Assembly (NCBI GenBank): GCA_037074765.1 | Contig: JBAMDO010000052.1 | Span: 186,001-250,000 of the forward strand | Length of the DNA stretch: 64,000 nucleotides | From: Mansonella perstans | Lineage: Eukaryota; Nematoda; Chromadorea; Rhabditida; Onchocercidae | Direction: 5' to 3' | Part shown: piece after piece, positions 36,416 through 50,677 of the stretch | Layout of the letters: every line of letters starts with the position of its first letter | How positions within the stretch are numbered: the first letter of the stretch is position 1 | The notes under the pieces: model-generated | The model's input: the letters and a program-made list of their open reading frames with translations, nothing else | Database searches by the model: none | What the model was told of the DNA's origin: nothing | Program-made: the position numbers and the translations under genes

Positions 36416-38525
36416 ATGGATGATGATAATCTAGCAATTACAACGTTGAAAATTTTAATTATCGGTGAAAGTGGTGTCGGAAAGTCAAGGTTACCATTTC
36501 CTAATTTTGATGTTTACGTGTACGTGTACATAAGCTTATGAAATAAGGGGCATTGATATGCGTAATTATGCGACTACACACGTTGGCATCCGTTTTTTTT
36601 ACGTAACTTGTAATGAGTTTTTCATCGAGACTTGTAAGTAATAATATTATATGATATGATGTTGTTTTAAAAATAGTGTATAACTGGTAATAAATCAAAA
36701 AAAAAAATTGAATAAGAAGATAATTTGCAGATTTCAATAGACAAATTCATCATTTAAAAAAAAAAACTGCAAAAATTTTTGCTGTCAACTGAAATTTATT
36801 TCAGCTTGATGTTAAGATTTGTCGATGACACATTCGATCCAGAAATCGCTGCAACGATTGGTTGGTTTTTTTTTCCCATTATTTTGTGATAATATGAAGA
36901 GGCATTTTTAGAACTGTAAGATATCATTAATAAATATCAGATTATGTTCATATTAAGGAGTTGATTTTCGAGTTACATCAATGATGGTCAATCAGAATCG
37001 AGTGAAATTAGCTATTTGGGCAAGTTTTTTTCCATTTCTTTATTATTTATTTTGATGACATACTTCACATTCCGATTACTATATTAGATCTAGTCATTTT
37101 TTTATTTTACGGATGGGTGAATATTTGTATCAGCTATATCATTAATCCGGCTTGTGCTGTCATTAATTTGGATTATCTAGGCTTAAGCACGATAAACACT
37201 TAGCAAGGACTGCATGGAACTTTTGTATATCTCGTATGTTTCATTACTTTATAATGATTGACTTTTCTAAAAAAGTGTTGGAGTCTGATTTTCCGAGCAA
37301 TACAAGCAATAGTTCAGAAATATATTTTTCGACCTGCATGTTAAATGCTTATGCGCTATGTTTTGCAGGACACAGCTGGACAAGAACGGTTTCGTACTTT
37401 AACGCCAAGTTATTACAGGGGAGCGCAAGGAGTGATATGTGGTATTTGACGATTTTTAATTCTTCCTTGATATTATATGATAAGTAATTGGATTGACCAC
37501 TTATTTGGATACAGTGATATCATGAATATGAATGTCCATGTAATTGGTGTTCTTGTCATCAATGTCCCTGAGTTATTGGAGCCGTGTAGATCATTTTCTT
37601 GTGTTTGTATGTTTGATCTTTCTAACCACTGCTAATATGAATTTAATTTACTGCTGGACGATCTTTAATTAAGTGGCATATTCTATCTTTCAGTATACGA
37701 CGTATCAAATTACCAAACATTTGATCAGCTTGGCCACTGGATGAATGAATTAGACACGTATTCAACCAAATTAGATGCTGTGAAAATGCTCATTGGAAAT
37801 AAAATTGATATAGTAAGTTATTTGATAGCGAATTGTAAATGACTTTTGTATAGCCAAAAAATATTGTTGTTGTATAGATTATAAGATGCTTTTATAGTCC
37901 TCTAGAGAGGTTACTCGAGAAGAAGGCTTGGAATTCGCAAAGAAATATCGCATGCTATTTATTGAAGCAAGTGCTAAAACTCGTGAAGGTGTACAATGCG
38001 CGTTTGAGGAACTTATTGAAAAGGTTTATATTCACTTCATTCTGTATTTTTTTTCTCTGGAATTAAATTAGCATTGTGTGCGTAGTATAGTTTACCTCTT
38101 ATTATTGACCGATATACACCTGTGTATGCACGTTATACATAAGTGTATTGGGTTTTTAAATTCAATGCAAATGTTAAACTATTCTACCTGCTATTTTATT
38201 ATTGATGGCTGACAACAAAGTGTATTTTTTCTTTCGTGGCAATGCCAATGATGTGAACTAGCCAATTTTGACTTTATTTGTGATGGCTTAACTCTCTGAG
38301 TTAAGGAGAAGCGAGCTGAGGCATGCAACTTATACGAGAATAAAAAATTATATTTTCACATTTATAACTTGATATTTATGAAAAATTTTTTTAGATTTTG
38401 AAATTTTTTTAGGTTTTGAAAAATTTTTTTAGATTTTGCAAACTCCCGGACTGTGGGATAGCGATCGATCAGCATTTGTTATCGGCAATGATGCATATCA
38501 GACTGCTGGTAATTGTGCATGTTGA
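36416..38525 (+). CDS. rab-18: Rab18 small GTPase
   Basis: Seven exons: 36416-36489, 36805-36860, 36958-37019, 37369-37441, 37694-37812, 37898-38023 and 38433-38525. They encode 200 aa (human RAB18 has 206). All G motifs are present: P-loop GESGVGKS (17-24), switch [36 protein letters not shown] (switch II), GNKID and [15 protein letters not shown] and [10 protein letters not shown] are Rab18 signatures. The C-terminus is NCAC, a Cys-X-Cys geranylgeranylation signal. Rab18 acts at the ER and on lipid droplets. The third intron starts GCAAGT after TGG rather than GT, while the reading phase and DTAGQ continuity are perfect, so it is a GC-AG intron. The last exon has two T-rich acceptor-like copies in front of it (38412 and 38432); only the second keeps the frame. 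Confidence 0.96.
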
Positions 38526-39103
38526 TGTATAAAACAGCTTCGGACTATTTTATTTGCTATGCCTGAACGAAACACTTAAAGTTGTCCAATTTACTTCTGT
38601 TTCAAATATGATGTTTCCATGCTCATTAGAAACAGAACAGCCATGATGATTCTTCTTTTTTATTGCTGTATACTTCTTTCACTTTGTGACCTCAATCTAC
38701 AGTTGCCATCAGCGATGAAAACTATGGAGAAGTTATTGCTAATGTCGCTGCTCAACGTGTCACGTTGTGAAACGAATTTTTTTGTAAATGATTCAATTGC
38801 TGTGAAGGTGATTTTCTTTTCTGAAACTAGCCAAAGTAGTTGCATGGATGTTATAAGATGTTTCCCTCAGATAATCTATTCTAACATACCGTCCGGTGTG
38901 GAGTTTTACCAATTTGGCTAAATGTATAGTCTTCCTTTCAACTTTTTTTCCCATTAATAGATGAATGGATATGGTCGGATTTGACAGTGCTTTATTTATT
39001 GGCAATGATATCATTTATTTCGACTTATCTTTTTTCATCTATCGAATCTCTTTTTCAATTGAAAATAATCATTTATATATATTGAAATATGAGATATAAT
39101 ATT

Positions 39104-39271
39104 GATAAATTTGAAACAATTTGCCATATCTTTTTTTTGTGTACTACTAAAAATGATTCGCAGTATTATGATTGTGGTAGATATATACTGATAAATTTGA
39201 AACAATTTGTCATATTTCTTTTTTTTGTATACTATTAAAAATGATTCGTAGTATTATGATTGTGGTAGTTA
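39104..39271. repeat. Two-copy tandem duplication, about 86-bp unit
   Basis: The phrase gataaatttgaaacaatttg occurs at 39104 and 39190. Both copies end with cagtattatgattgtggtag or a one-base variant. It lies in the rab-18 3' flank. Confidence 0.85.
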
Positions 39272-40265
39272 ATCTATTTTTTTTTTAGAATTAGTTAGTC
39301 AGTAAAAATAGATAATTGTAGATTTTAAAGAGGATGAATCTGACAACTTGAGTTTTGTGACCTAGAAATAGGCAGAGATCCCATCAGCAACAGATTCTGT
39401 CTTTCAGACTACTTGACCTATTTGAACTACAAATTTAAATTCGAAGTAAATTTCGTTCTTCTTTTTCCTAGACATTTTGCTGGAATAATCTTGTTTTATA
39501 CACCGGTGAACATATAGTATTCAGGGTTAAATTCATCTCATTTTCATAAAGTGCTGTAAATAGCTGAGTTATTCAAGGAATGTTAATACTGCATAAAATT
39601 TGTTGAAAAACCTACAATAAACAATGAGGAAAATTACAGTATAGTCTTATCAATGCTGTATGATAAATATTGATAATACTGCTAGTAATTAATAAAGTTC
39701 ATTTCAATGTAACCGATAAAAGTTGGCAAATTAATTAAGTTAGCAAAATCAGCCTAGATAAATGTTGCTGTGATCATAATTTTGTCATAAAATTCAGTTC
39801 TATAATATAAACATTTATTTATGATAAAGAGATTCACAATTATTCATGCTTTATAATCAATAAAATCCATTTCAAGTATTACCAATAGAGGAAAGCTAGC
39901 TGGCAAATTCAATTTAGATATATATAACACAATGATCAATAATAAAGAGAAAAACAACATATTTAATTCAATTTCTAGCTATAGTGATTGATAGTTATAC
40001 ATTAGCAATAAGATATAATGAAAATTTTATTTGTAAAAAAAGTTTACATTTACATAAATAATTTATAAAAGCAATTAGCTATTATTTGCTTAAATAGAAA
40101 TTAAAAAATATTTATCAATTAACAATTTTCTTCTCAAAAAAGTTTAAATATATGAAGATATTTTCTTTTATTTATAATTTCCCCTAAATTGTACATCATA
40201 TCTATTGCTGACAAATGAGATGACATCGATTTTTTTTTTTCCTATTAAAAAATTATCTGAAAAAT

Positions 40266-40310
40266 GAGAGAGAGACAAAGAGAGAAAGAGAGAGAGAGAG
40301 AGAGAGAAGA
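40266..40310 (+). repeat. (GA)n purine microsatellite
   Basis: A nearly pure GA run with a few AAAG interruptions. It is the mirror partner of the CT run about 350 bp downstream. Confidence 0.9.
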
Positions 40311-40656
40311 AGCGGGAAGATGAATGGAAAATTCATTGTTACTTTGAATTAGTAGAAGAAAGAAAAAATTATAAAAGGAGAAAGAGCGAAAGAAAAAAGC
40401 GAACTAAAATGGATCATTTAATGTTTAATTAGGCACATACATATAGATGTATTAACAGGCTTGTTAAGTTTGTTATATCATTAAATGAATTTTTTAATTT
40501 CATTTTTTACTTTTCCTTTATTTTTTTTTTTTTTTTTTTTTGTTAAAAAATTATTTCAGATTTTATTCATAGAAATTATTCAATAGGAATTTTTAATTTG
40601 CTGTTGTATTTTAATAAAATGCATGAAATATTTTATATCCACTTTGTTAAAACGTC

Positions 40657-40658
<2 letters not shown>

Positions 40659-40708
<50 letters not shown>
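40659..40708 (+). repeat. (CT)n pyrimidine microsatellite
   Basis: About 24 uninterrupted TC dinucleotides. Reverse-complementary to the GA run at 40266-40310, so the two could pair as an inverted repeat. Confidence 0.95.
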
Positions 40709-40710
<2 letters not shown>

Positions 40711-43700
40711 CCCTACTACTTTTTCTTTAAAGAGATTTATAAAGAATAATGTTGCAGTGTTAAATTGCCAATGAAATTTAGATAATTTTTCTGATGAAAT
40801 TTTGAAAATTTGAGAATTAAAAAAAAAAATTTGCTCCAATATATCAAATATAACAGAATTAAGTGACATCAATTATTTCAGGAAGATTTGTGTAAATAGC
40901 AATGTAATGTAAACAAAATTTCGATGCTTATGTTGACTTAACAAATGAAAAGTTGTTGAAAAAAATTTTTTTGCTCATTTTGTTATATTATTAATGGAAA
41001 TTGTAAATTTCGTTAATGTAGACATATAGTACAAAGGTAATTAGAATTAAGAGAGAAATCTTTTCAATCATTTAGCAACATTTTTCGATCCAATTCAGAT
41101 ACTATCTACCAGTAATGAATCATTGAAACAGGTCAATAAAGCAGGATGATATTGGAATAAAATTTTTAAATTGGTTAAAATAAGGCAATGGAAAGTATCA
41201 ATGATTTAATTTATTCATAGATCAATGATATTTAATTTATTCATTGAGCATATGAATGTTTCAGATTTAAACTGCTAAATCTTTAATACTACACTGATTA
41301 AAATTTCAAAAAAAAAAATTGGAAAGAATTAGAAATAAATTGTATTTCATTTAACGTAACTCTCTTCAATTCCCAATACAGTCATTAAATAGAGTGTGTA
41401 TGATATTGTCTAACTTAATCAGTTGGAAGTACTATTACTTGAAATAGTAGTTAATTAAATCTAATGTATACATATAAAGAATGTCGATCAATTTATTTTA
41501 TTTAATGAAATATCGTTTTTAATTTCCTCCTTTCACTTATATACTTTTATATCTTTTTCAAATATTAATTTCAAAGTAAACTTTGAGAGAGATCTATTTC
41601 TCTTGCAATGCAAAGAGAGAGAGAGAAAGAAGGAAATGATGACGAACTGATTTTATAATTTTATCAAATGAATATGTTATTTCGAAAAAAAAAAAGGATT
41701 TTCATCCATAATGAATAATTGGTGAAAAATTTGATAGAATCACATCATAGATGAGTAATAATCAATGGTTCAATGCTTCATAATTTCCAATTTTATCACT
41801 ATGATCATTTGATTCATCGAAAATTCATTCAATTGAATGTGAAAAAAAAATCCGAAAAAGAACATTGTTACATTCTGAAAAGATATCTATCTTTCCAAAA
41901 GAGAAATATTTAAAAATAATTGTCTAAATAAATAATTTTAAATTTTAAGCAAAAGAAAAAATATCAATCATATCAAAGATCAATTCATGAAATAAATCTG
42001 AAATTCATTTGAATCACAGTTCATTTATATTACATATCAGTGTAAAGTGTAATCGAGAAAGTGATCGAGAGGAAAAGGTCAGCAGAAAAAAGTTGATATT
42101 TGTATTGCATCATTATCAACATTTCAATTAATCTTATCGATAATGAGATGAGAAAGTTGTATAAAGGTTATCATTGTACTACAAATTATTTGAGTCAAAA
42201 AAAGTTGTCTGTTTACTTTATTCAATTTATAAATAAACTGCCTTTGCAATAATAATTTTAAAATAACAAAATTTAAATTGTAGACTTAATTACATTTGTA
42301 AAATAATTTGAATTAGTAAGTTATAAACCAATAAATGAGTAATGAATAGTAATTTATAACGTCCATTTGACATTCATTTGAACTGTCTTATCTGTTGTAA
42401 ATCTATTTACATTTCCTAAAACATTGTAATAATTTCACTGTTATTGACAAGTCGTTGAAATGATATTTCTATTTTCTGTTACCTGCAAAATATCTCTATT
42501 TGTGGTCAAAGGTGTGAATATTCTCTTCAAATACTGACCACATATGTGTAATTAGTTGACCTCATTCTTGTTACATTGATAATATCAACCAATAAATAGT
42601 GGTCAGTGAAGTTGGACATCCATCATTAATGTTAAATCTATTAATTAATCTACTATAATCATCTTACTTTTACAACAACTATTATTGGTTTTTTTTTTTG
42701 ATGAATAAAAAGAAATGAATGCTAATTATAAATGGAAAAATTTGAAATTTCCACTAAAATACAATGATTGTTGGCAATATTTACCATTTGAAAAGAAATT
42801 TAAAAATAGTCAAAAAGATTGAAATTATTTTTAATCAAAAAAAAATGCTTCATTATTTGTAGTTTCTCGTTATTTTTGTTTAAATGAATTAATTATTGAA
42901 ATTATTGAAATTTTTGACATTTTTCGTTAATGAATCATTACCAGGTTATTGATTTTTTTCCACAGCTGAAGAAAATAATTTGTTTCAATGTTGCTGAAGG
43001 GTCATCTAAGTGAAAGGACACTTAGAAATTTGTACTAAAAAAGAAATACAATGAAGTTTACTAATTTAAAAGTACTTTAATGACTTGTTATGTCATATGA
43101 AAGGATCAGATCAATATAAATGAATTCAATGCTGCATGAATAAGTCATTTACTTACGTCACTTAACTACGTATATCACTTATATTTACGTAATATTTAAG
43201 TACCGGTAACTTGATAGCTGCTGGTACATTTATTTTAATAATTGTATGCATTTTATGCGTATCATGAAGCATATTTTAAATTCATTCAGAATTGCGTATA
43301 TTTATCCCAGAATTCTCACATTTCATTCTAATCAAATAAGAGATCAATTGTTTGGCTATTATGCTATAACATACATTCTTATCTCAGGATTCGATAAATT
43401 AATCGAATAATTTAGAAATTAATTTAATTGCAAAATTATTTAGCTATTATTCTATGGGAATGATATTTGTAATAAATAATTAATTTTAACATAAATATTT
43501 CATGATATGTCCATCGATTGAGTTAAATAATAAAAACATAACATATATTCTTATATTTCAGAATTCGATAAAATTAATCGGAAATTTTAGAAATTAATTA
43601 ATTTCAATATTATTTATTATATTTACTCTATGGAAGGAATGAAATTAATTAATTAATCTATTAATTGAATTAAAAATTAACAAATCTCTTTACAAAAGGA

Positions 43701-44150
43701 TATGTTGTAATAAATTGCAAATGACGCCATTTCATGAACAGTTAAAATTAATTTTCAATTAGTATGAGTCATCATACTAATGGATGAATCATCATATGGA
43801 ATGGATGAGTCATCACTGTTCCCATGTATGTCTCTGTATGTCATGCATGTGTATGAGAGGAACACATTGCGACATTTATATTTTCCCGCTATTTAATTTA
43901 TTTGAAATTGACCAATAGGAATAGAGAGAGAAAAAATTGGACCAATCATTGAGCACTTACCCAATGCTCTTCCACCTACGCGCACTGTCCTTTCTCCAAA
44001 CATGGCATCTTAAATTAGAGAGTGTTTGAAAGTTGGAGAGTCAGATAGATAGTGTGCGCGGGACTAGATTGCATGGCATTCTAACAATTCTGGGCAGTGC
44101 TTGTGGTGGTTGTGAATGATGATGGGTGGTTGCTTTGGTAGCTTTGTGGT

Positions 44151-44299
44151 GATGTTCCGAGAGTTCTTGCAATGTTTTGAGATATATGATGTTCCGAGAG
44201 TCTTTGCAATGTTTTGGGGTATATGATGTTCCGAGAGTTCTTGCAATGGTTTGCGGTATATGATGTTCCGAGAGTTCTTGCAAATATTTTGGGATATAT
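44151..44299. repeat. 37-bp tandem repeat, four copies
   Basis: The phrase gatgttccgagagt starts at 44151, 44188, 44225 and 44262, an exact 37-bp period. Copies differ by a few substitutions and the last one by a small insertion. The overlapping minus-strand frames reading LQELSEHHIP-type repeats simply reflect this array. Confidence 0.92.
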
Positions 44300-47200
44300 G
44301 TTCTATGTTTCAGTATTTTCACATACATGCAAATACGGGACAGAGATTTTTCTAGAAAAACAAAAATTTTGCTATCTTTTGAATATTAATTTAGATATCA
44401 TGAGGTGAAATTGTATGGGTAAATAAATGTTTGAATGCAAATAAAAAAACTACTGAGAATATACGAGAAATTTCTTCCTAGTTTTGTTAGTTATTTCACG
44501 AATTTTTCGTTGGATTCATACTGCACGGAAGATTTTTGTGAAAATGGTGTTTATTCTTGAAATGTCTTTTTTTTTGATGTAATTCTCCTAAAGTTAAAGT
44601 TAAATTTTTATCTGAGATAAAAAATGGTTATGAGGAATTGTTGAAGAAAAATGTGTGTTCATTTCAGTATGGAAGTTAAATATATTAGAATCCCTTACTT
44701 TTAGATGGCCAACAATGTATTTAGCTAAAATATTCGAAGGTCATAATGCATATTGGGAGCAAAAAGGGATTATTAATGATTTATTATCTTTCATATAGTT
44801 TATTAAATTTGCATTGGAAAGTTTATACTTCTGCATATAGCAAAAAGGACTTCAAGCAAATGATAAATGAGAAAATGAGGTCATTATATGACTAGCAGTT
44901 TTCATTAAATGAACCACTTTGCCATTTTGACCTTGTCACTACGCTACTTCACTGCAGCATCGCTTTTCTTAGAATCAAGCAAAGTTTTAGAGGAAATGCT
45001 AATCTTTATGAAATATTGAATTGAATTTGTCACCTCAACGTGTTGGTAATAAGTTTTGTTAATAAGAAATGGTCCTATCGACATGGCTAATTAGGTCTGA
45101 TTAGCTAGGCGTGATTTTTTTTTTTTTTTTTCGCCACTATTTAGGGATAGTAAATTGTTGAGCTATCTGATATCTTTTCAATTATCAATCTTTTAACAAG
45201 TTTTTTCTTTTTGTTACACTGTCGTCACCCAGTCAGTCTTATACTGCAGTATTTTTACAGTAGCCGAGAGATTCATATAAACATGAATATTTATTTTTTT
45301 TTTAATGGGATTAATTCAATTTGATATTTATTACGTGTGTGGTTTCGTCTAATGTACTGCTTGCCTGTAATATTGGCAAATTTAATTAAATATCGTTCTT
45401 GAGTGAATTTCAAACAAGAATTTTATGAGGATTTCCGACGATTTAATAGAGGTTGATTTCCCAAAAGTTATCAAATTGAAGCTGTTGAACAAAATGACAC
45501 AATATTGAAATCCTGGTTAGATGTAGAGAAAAGAGGCATTAATTATTTATAAACCATACGATGCTGCAGTCTTATCTTATAGTTTGATTTTTTGATGCAC
45601 ATTTTTTAGTATGTCAAACGGGTTTCGTGTGGAGGACACATAGAACAGAAGGCTTTTGTCCTCTTATTCCTCTTCTCATCCATTCTTCAAATCTCGGACG
45701 TATTTAAATTCGTAATTCATCACTTTATTAATTGACTTTTCTAGCTTTTCTTCTTGGAGCTTTTTTGTGTGTGTTATTCTGTGTGACATTTTCTATCAGA
45801 TCAATTGTTTGCATTTGTTGACTGGCTATTATGGCTTGTGTGCGAAACATTTGATTTATTGCTTCTGCAATAAAGTTATGCTGTAATCTTTAATTTTTTT
45901 TATGAAATTCAAACCATTAAAGTTTATTTTTGAATACATTTCAGTTGTAAAATTCGTAGCAACTTTTGTTATCGGCTTTAATTTTTCTTTTTATTGCTTT
46001 TGAGAATCTTTGTTTGATGATGAATAGTTGACATAGTTTGTTATATTTCAAATTTCATTTTATGTCTACTGTAATGTGCTCCAAAGAACACATGTTTTTA
46101 TAGGAGGTTAGTGATAGTTCTAGAACTTAAAGTTTTTTCTTAGAGATTCGACAAATAGTCACTAGTAAATCTAGTAATCTAATGGCCATGGTGATTTAAT
46201 TCTGGGCGGAGAGCTACAGTTCCAAAAAACAAACAACTAGTTTTAATTATTTGTAGAAAAATTGAGGAGAATTTTAGTGGCGATACTTTTCACTGCAATG
46301 TCTGATACTGACTGACTGGTAATTGGCATTGTTTATTCATGAATTGTGATGAGTGGTGAGGTGGGTCGTAATATAATTCGTTATTGACACGGCACAAATT
46401 TAACTTAGTTTGAAGTTTAAATTGATTGTAATAAAATTTGTCTGCAGTTTTGAAATGAGTGAATGTGAATGAATGCATTGCATTGCATTGCATTTGTTAT
46501 TTGGTATGGATAGTAGTTCCTGTATGCGAAATGTGACCTCTTCGTACTACTGTCTTTCTTCCTCTCTTTGCATCTCCGTAATTGTCGTATGTGTCTGTGT
46601 CTTTTGTATTCTTTTATTAAATATTCTAGACATTATATAGTTTCTTTTGCTCGAAATTATTGCCAGTTATACAATTTTTGCAGTTTTCGAATATTTCAAA
46701 AGGAAATGAAGATTTTGTTGTAGGTGAGGGATATTTGAGAATTCCCAGTAGGGAAATTCAAATTTTGTGAGTCTCCTCACATTGCGTTCAGCTTGCAAAG
46801 TTGACATGCATAGAATTTGATCTGACTTTTTATCGACTAGCAGTTATATTATAGTAGAAAGAAATGGATTATGCTTCTCAAACAAGATTACATTGTCTTT
46901 CTTTCCATTATTTCTAATCGCGTATCCATTTTGGGAATGAGAAGGCGATGATTTGATTTGTTTGTCATTGCCTGTCTGTCTGTTCAGGCATTCAGAGGTC
47001 ATCGTCGTACATCACTGGACTAAAAGGATACTTTCACTGGCTACGAGGAAAATTTACTATTAATTAAGCACTAGTTTTGACTTTCTCTGAGCATAACTTG
47101 CTCTTTATATAGCCGCCCTTTCCGCGCATACGTTCCTTTCATCATTGCGTACAATGTTAGAATGAATGGATAGTAGATTGTGGGAAGGAAAAAAAGAAAA

Positions 47201-47450
47201 GAATTGGGGCTACTTTTTCAATTCATTTCTCTCTCTTTCTCTCTTCTTTTCTTGCCTTTTTAACATATGTGATACCATTTATGATTTTGACTCTTCCTTT
47301 CATGTTTCCATTTCATTTTCTAACATTCTTAATTTCCGGACTCATTACTTCCTATTTATAATGTTATATCTTATATAGCGTTGCATCGTCTTTTCAACAT
47401 TTTTACGTGTATGATTGATTTAATGGTATTATAATTTGATGAATTCTGTT

Positions 47451-47534
47451 ACAGCAGATATCTCGTAATAGAGGTGCTATTCATCGCAGTACATATACAA
47501 TTATTCACAGTAAAAGCTATAAAAGAAACGAAAA
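47451..47534 (+). promoter_or_regulatory. Probable actin 5' leader with a splice or trans-splice acceptor
   Basis: A good nematode acceptor (tctgttacag, ending 47454) precedes the actin ATG by 80 bases with no acceptor-free coding frame between. It could receive a spliced leader or end a 5' UTR intron. Two TATA-like strings occur further upstream at about 47105 and 47370. Confidence 0.4.
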
Positions 47535-49362
<1,828 letters not shown>

Positions 49363-49452
49363 GCTGTTGCTATTGTTGCTGCACCTGATGATGTCTCAAC
49401 TTTTTGAAACTTTTTGGGAACATTGCAACAGTAAATGCAGCAAAAATACAAA

Positions 49453-49458
49453 AATAAA
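49453..49458 (+). promoter_or_regulatory. Likely poly(A) signal of actin
   Basis: An AATAAA hexamer about 90 bases after the actin stop codon, in an A-rich 3' UTR. Confidence 0.5.
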
Positions 49459-50677
49459 CAAATCATTTATTTGCTCGTACATCTTTTCCAATTATTAATG
49501 CACACAGCTGTATTGTATTTCTTTTCTGTTTGCAGTTAGAAATTAAGGAGGTTATATCACCGATTTTATACCTAAATTATTTTTTACCGTTTTGTTCATC
49601 CTTGTTGAAATCCTCTTCCGCATTGTCATAACAGAAGCAGATTTATGGGGGGAGCATTATCTAATTTGATGAATATTTTCATTCACATTGATTACAAAAC
49701 ACGATATATTCCAGGTTTACTTTTTACCTTCCTCAGAAAAAATGACATTCCTGAACTGCTTATTCACTTTTTTGCTAATTCGAAATCTTGCGTTTTTAAG
49801 TGTTGACGACAGGGTTGCGGGTTTACTTTTGTTGGAAAAAATTGTTTTAAAATAATTCAACTTGACAGTTTTAAATTTAATTCTCTAATTTTTGTGAAAA
49901 AATGAAGGTCATTCACTGTCCACTCTCTACCACACGTTTTTATTTCCTTTACTCGTCTATTTTCTGCTTCCATTCCTACTTCTCTCCTCGTATTATTATT
50001 CCCAGAAAATGTTTGATTTTCGTTGTTTTTTTTTTTTTCAAACTAAAAATTATTGGGCATATTTGCCCGTTGGTGTTTACACCTTATCCTTTTTTGTCGT
50101 TACCGTAAGTTCGGCATATTTTTTCGTTTTATCAAATAATGTGTAATAAAAGTTTTGGAAGTTTTTTTGCCTTGTAAAATTCATCCGACGGCATTAAAAG
50201 AACCTTTATATAGTCCGGAAAGCAGTGTTTATTCATGAGTATATGCGGAATGCAACTTGTAAAAGCGCATAATCTCTGGTCGTGGATGCTACCGCTGTAA
50301 TGCTAAAGGTCAAGGTTGAAAGTGGTGTACTGTGAAAGTTTCGGGGAGTGGGCATATGACGTGCACTTCTATGCGAGGACGCACAGGAGTGTGGACTTTT
50401 TTTGAAACTTGAATTTTATGAATTGTGAGCGCAAATTGGGCGATAGCGCGCTATGAAAATATGATGGCTCCTGTTGGATTAAAAATATAAGACGTGTTTG
50501 TTGTCAGTTTCATAATTTGTATTGGTTATGGATTTAAAATCAATTTAAGTGATTCTGCATTAATACTGAATCTCCAATTTAGTTTAATTCATTTATACAT
50601 GAATAATTCATTGGAAATTTAACAGGGAATTTTGATTTGATTTTTCAACGAAAGTTCCTACAACAAAACAACAAAAG
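49459..50677. other. Intergenic interval between actin and the FANCJ-like helicase
   Basis: No gene is seen. Sequence around 50270-50450 is richer in GC and may be promoter DNA for the helicase. Same-strand spacing is 1.3 kb, too wide for a typical nematode operon. Confidence 0.5.

Larger units (their letters stand above)
38526..47450. other. Gene-poor interval between rab-18 and actin
   Basis: Nine kilobases in which no exon is supported. The open frame of 100 codons at 38619-38921 has no recognisable features. From about 44.5 kb onward the sequence is less AT-rich and probably includes distal promoter DNA of the actin gene. A short run of gcatt units lies at about 46474-46493. Microsatellites and tandem repeats are listed separately. 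Confidence 0.5.

Noticed and set aside
38619..38921. 100-codon ORF just downstream of rab-18
   Set aside because: No recognisable domain, weak coding composition, and it lies in the probable rab-18 3' flank. A competing antisense ORF of similar size overlaps it.
44041..44328. Minus-strand ORFs with repeated LQELSEHHIP-type blocks
   Set aside because: They follow the 37-bp minisatellite. With a period not divisible by three the repeat runs through all frames, and no gene signals surround it.
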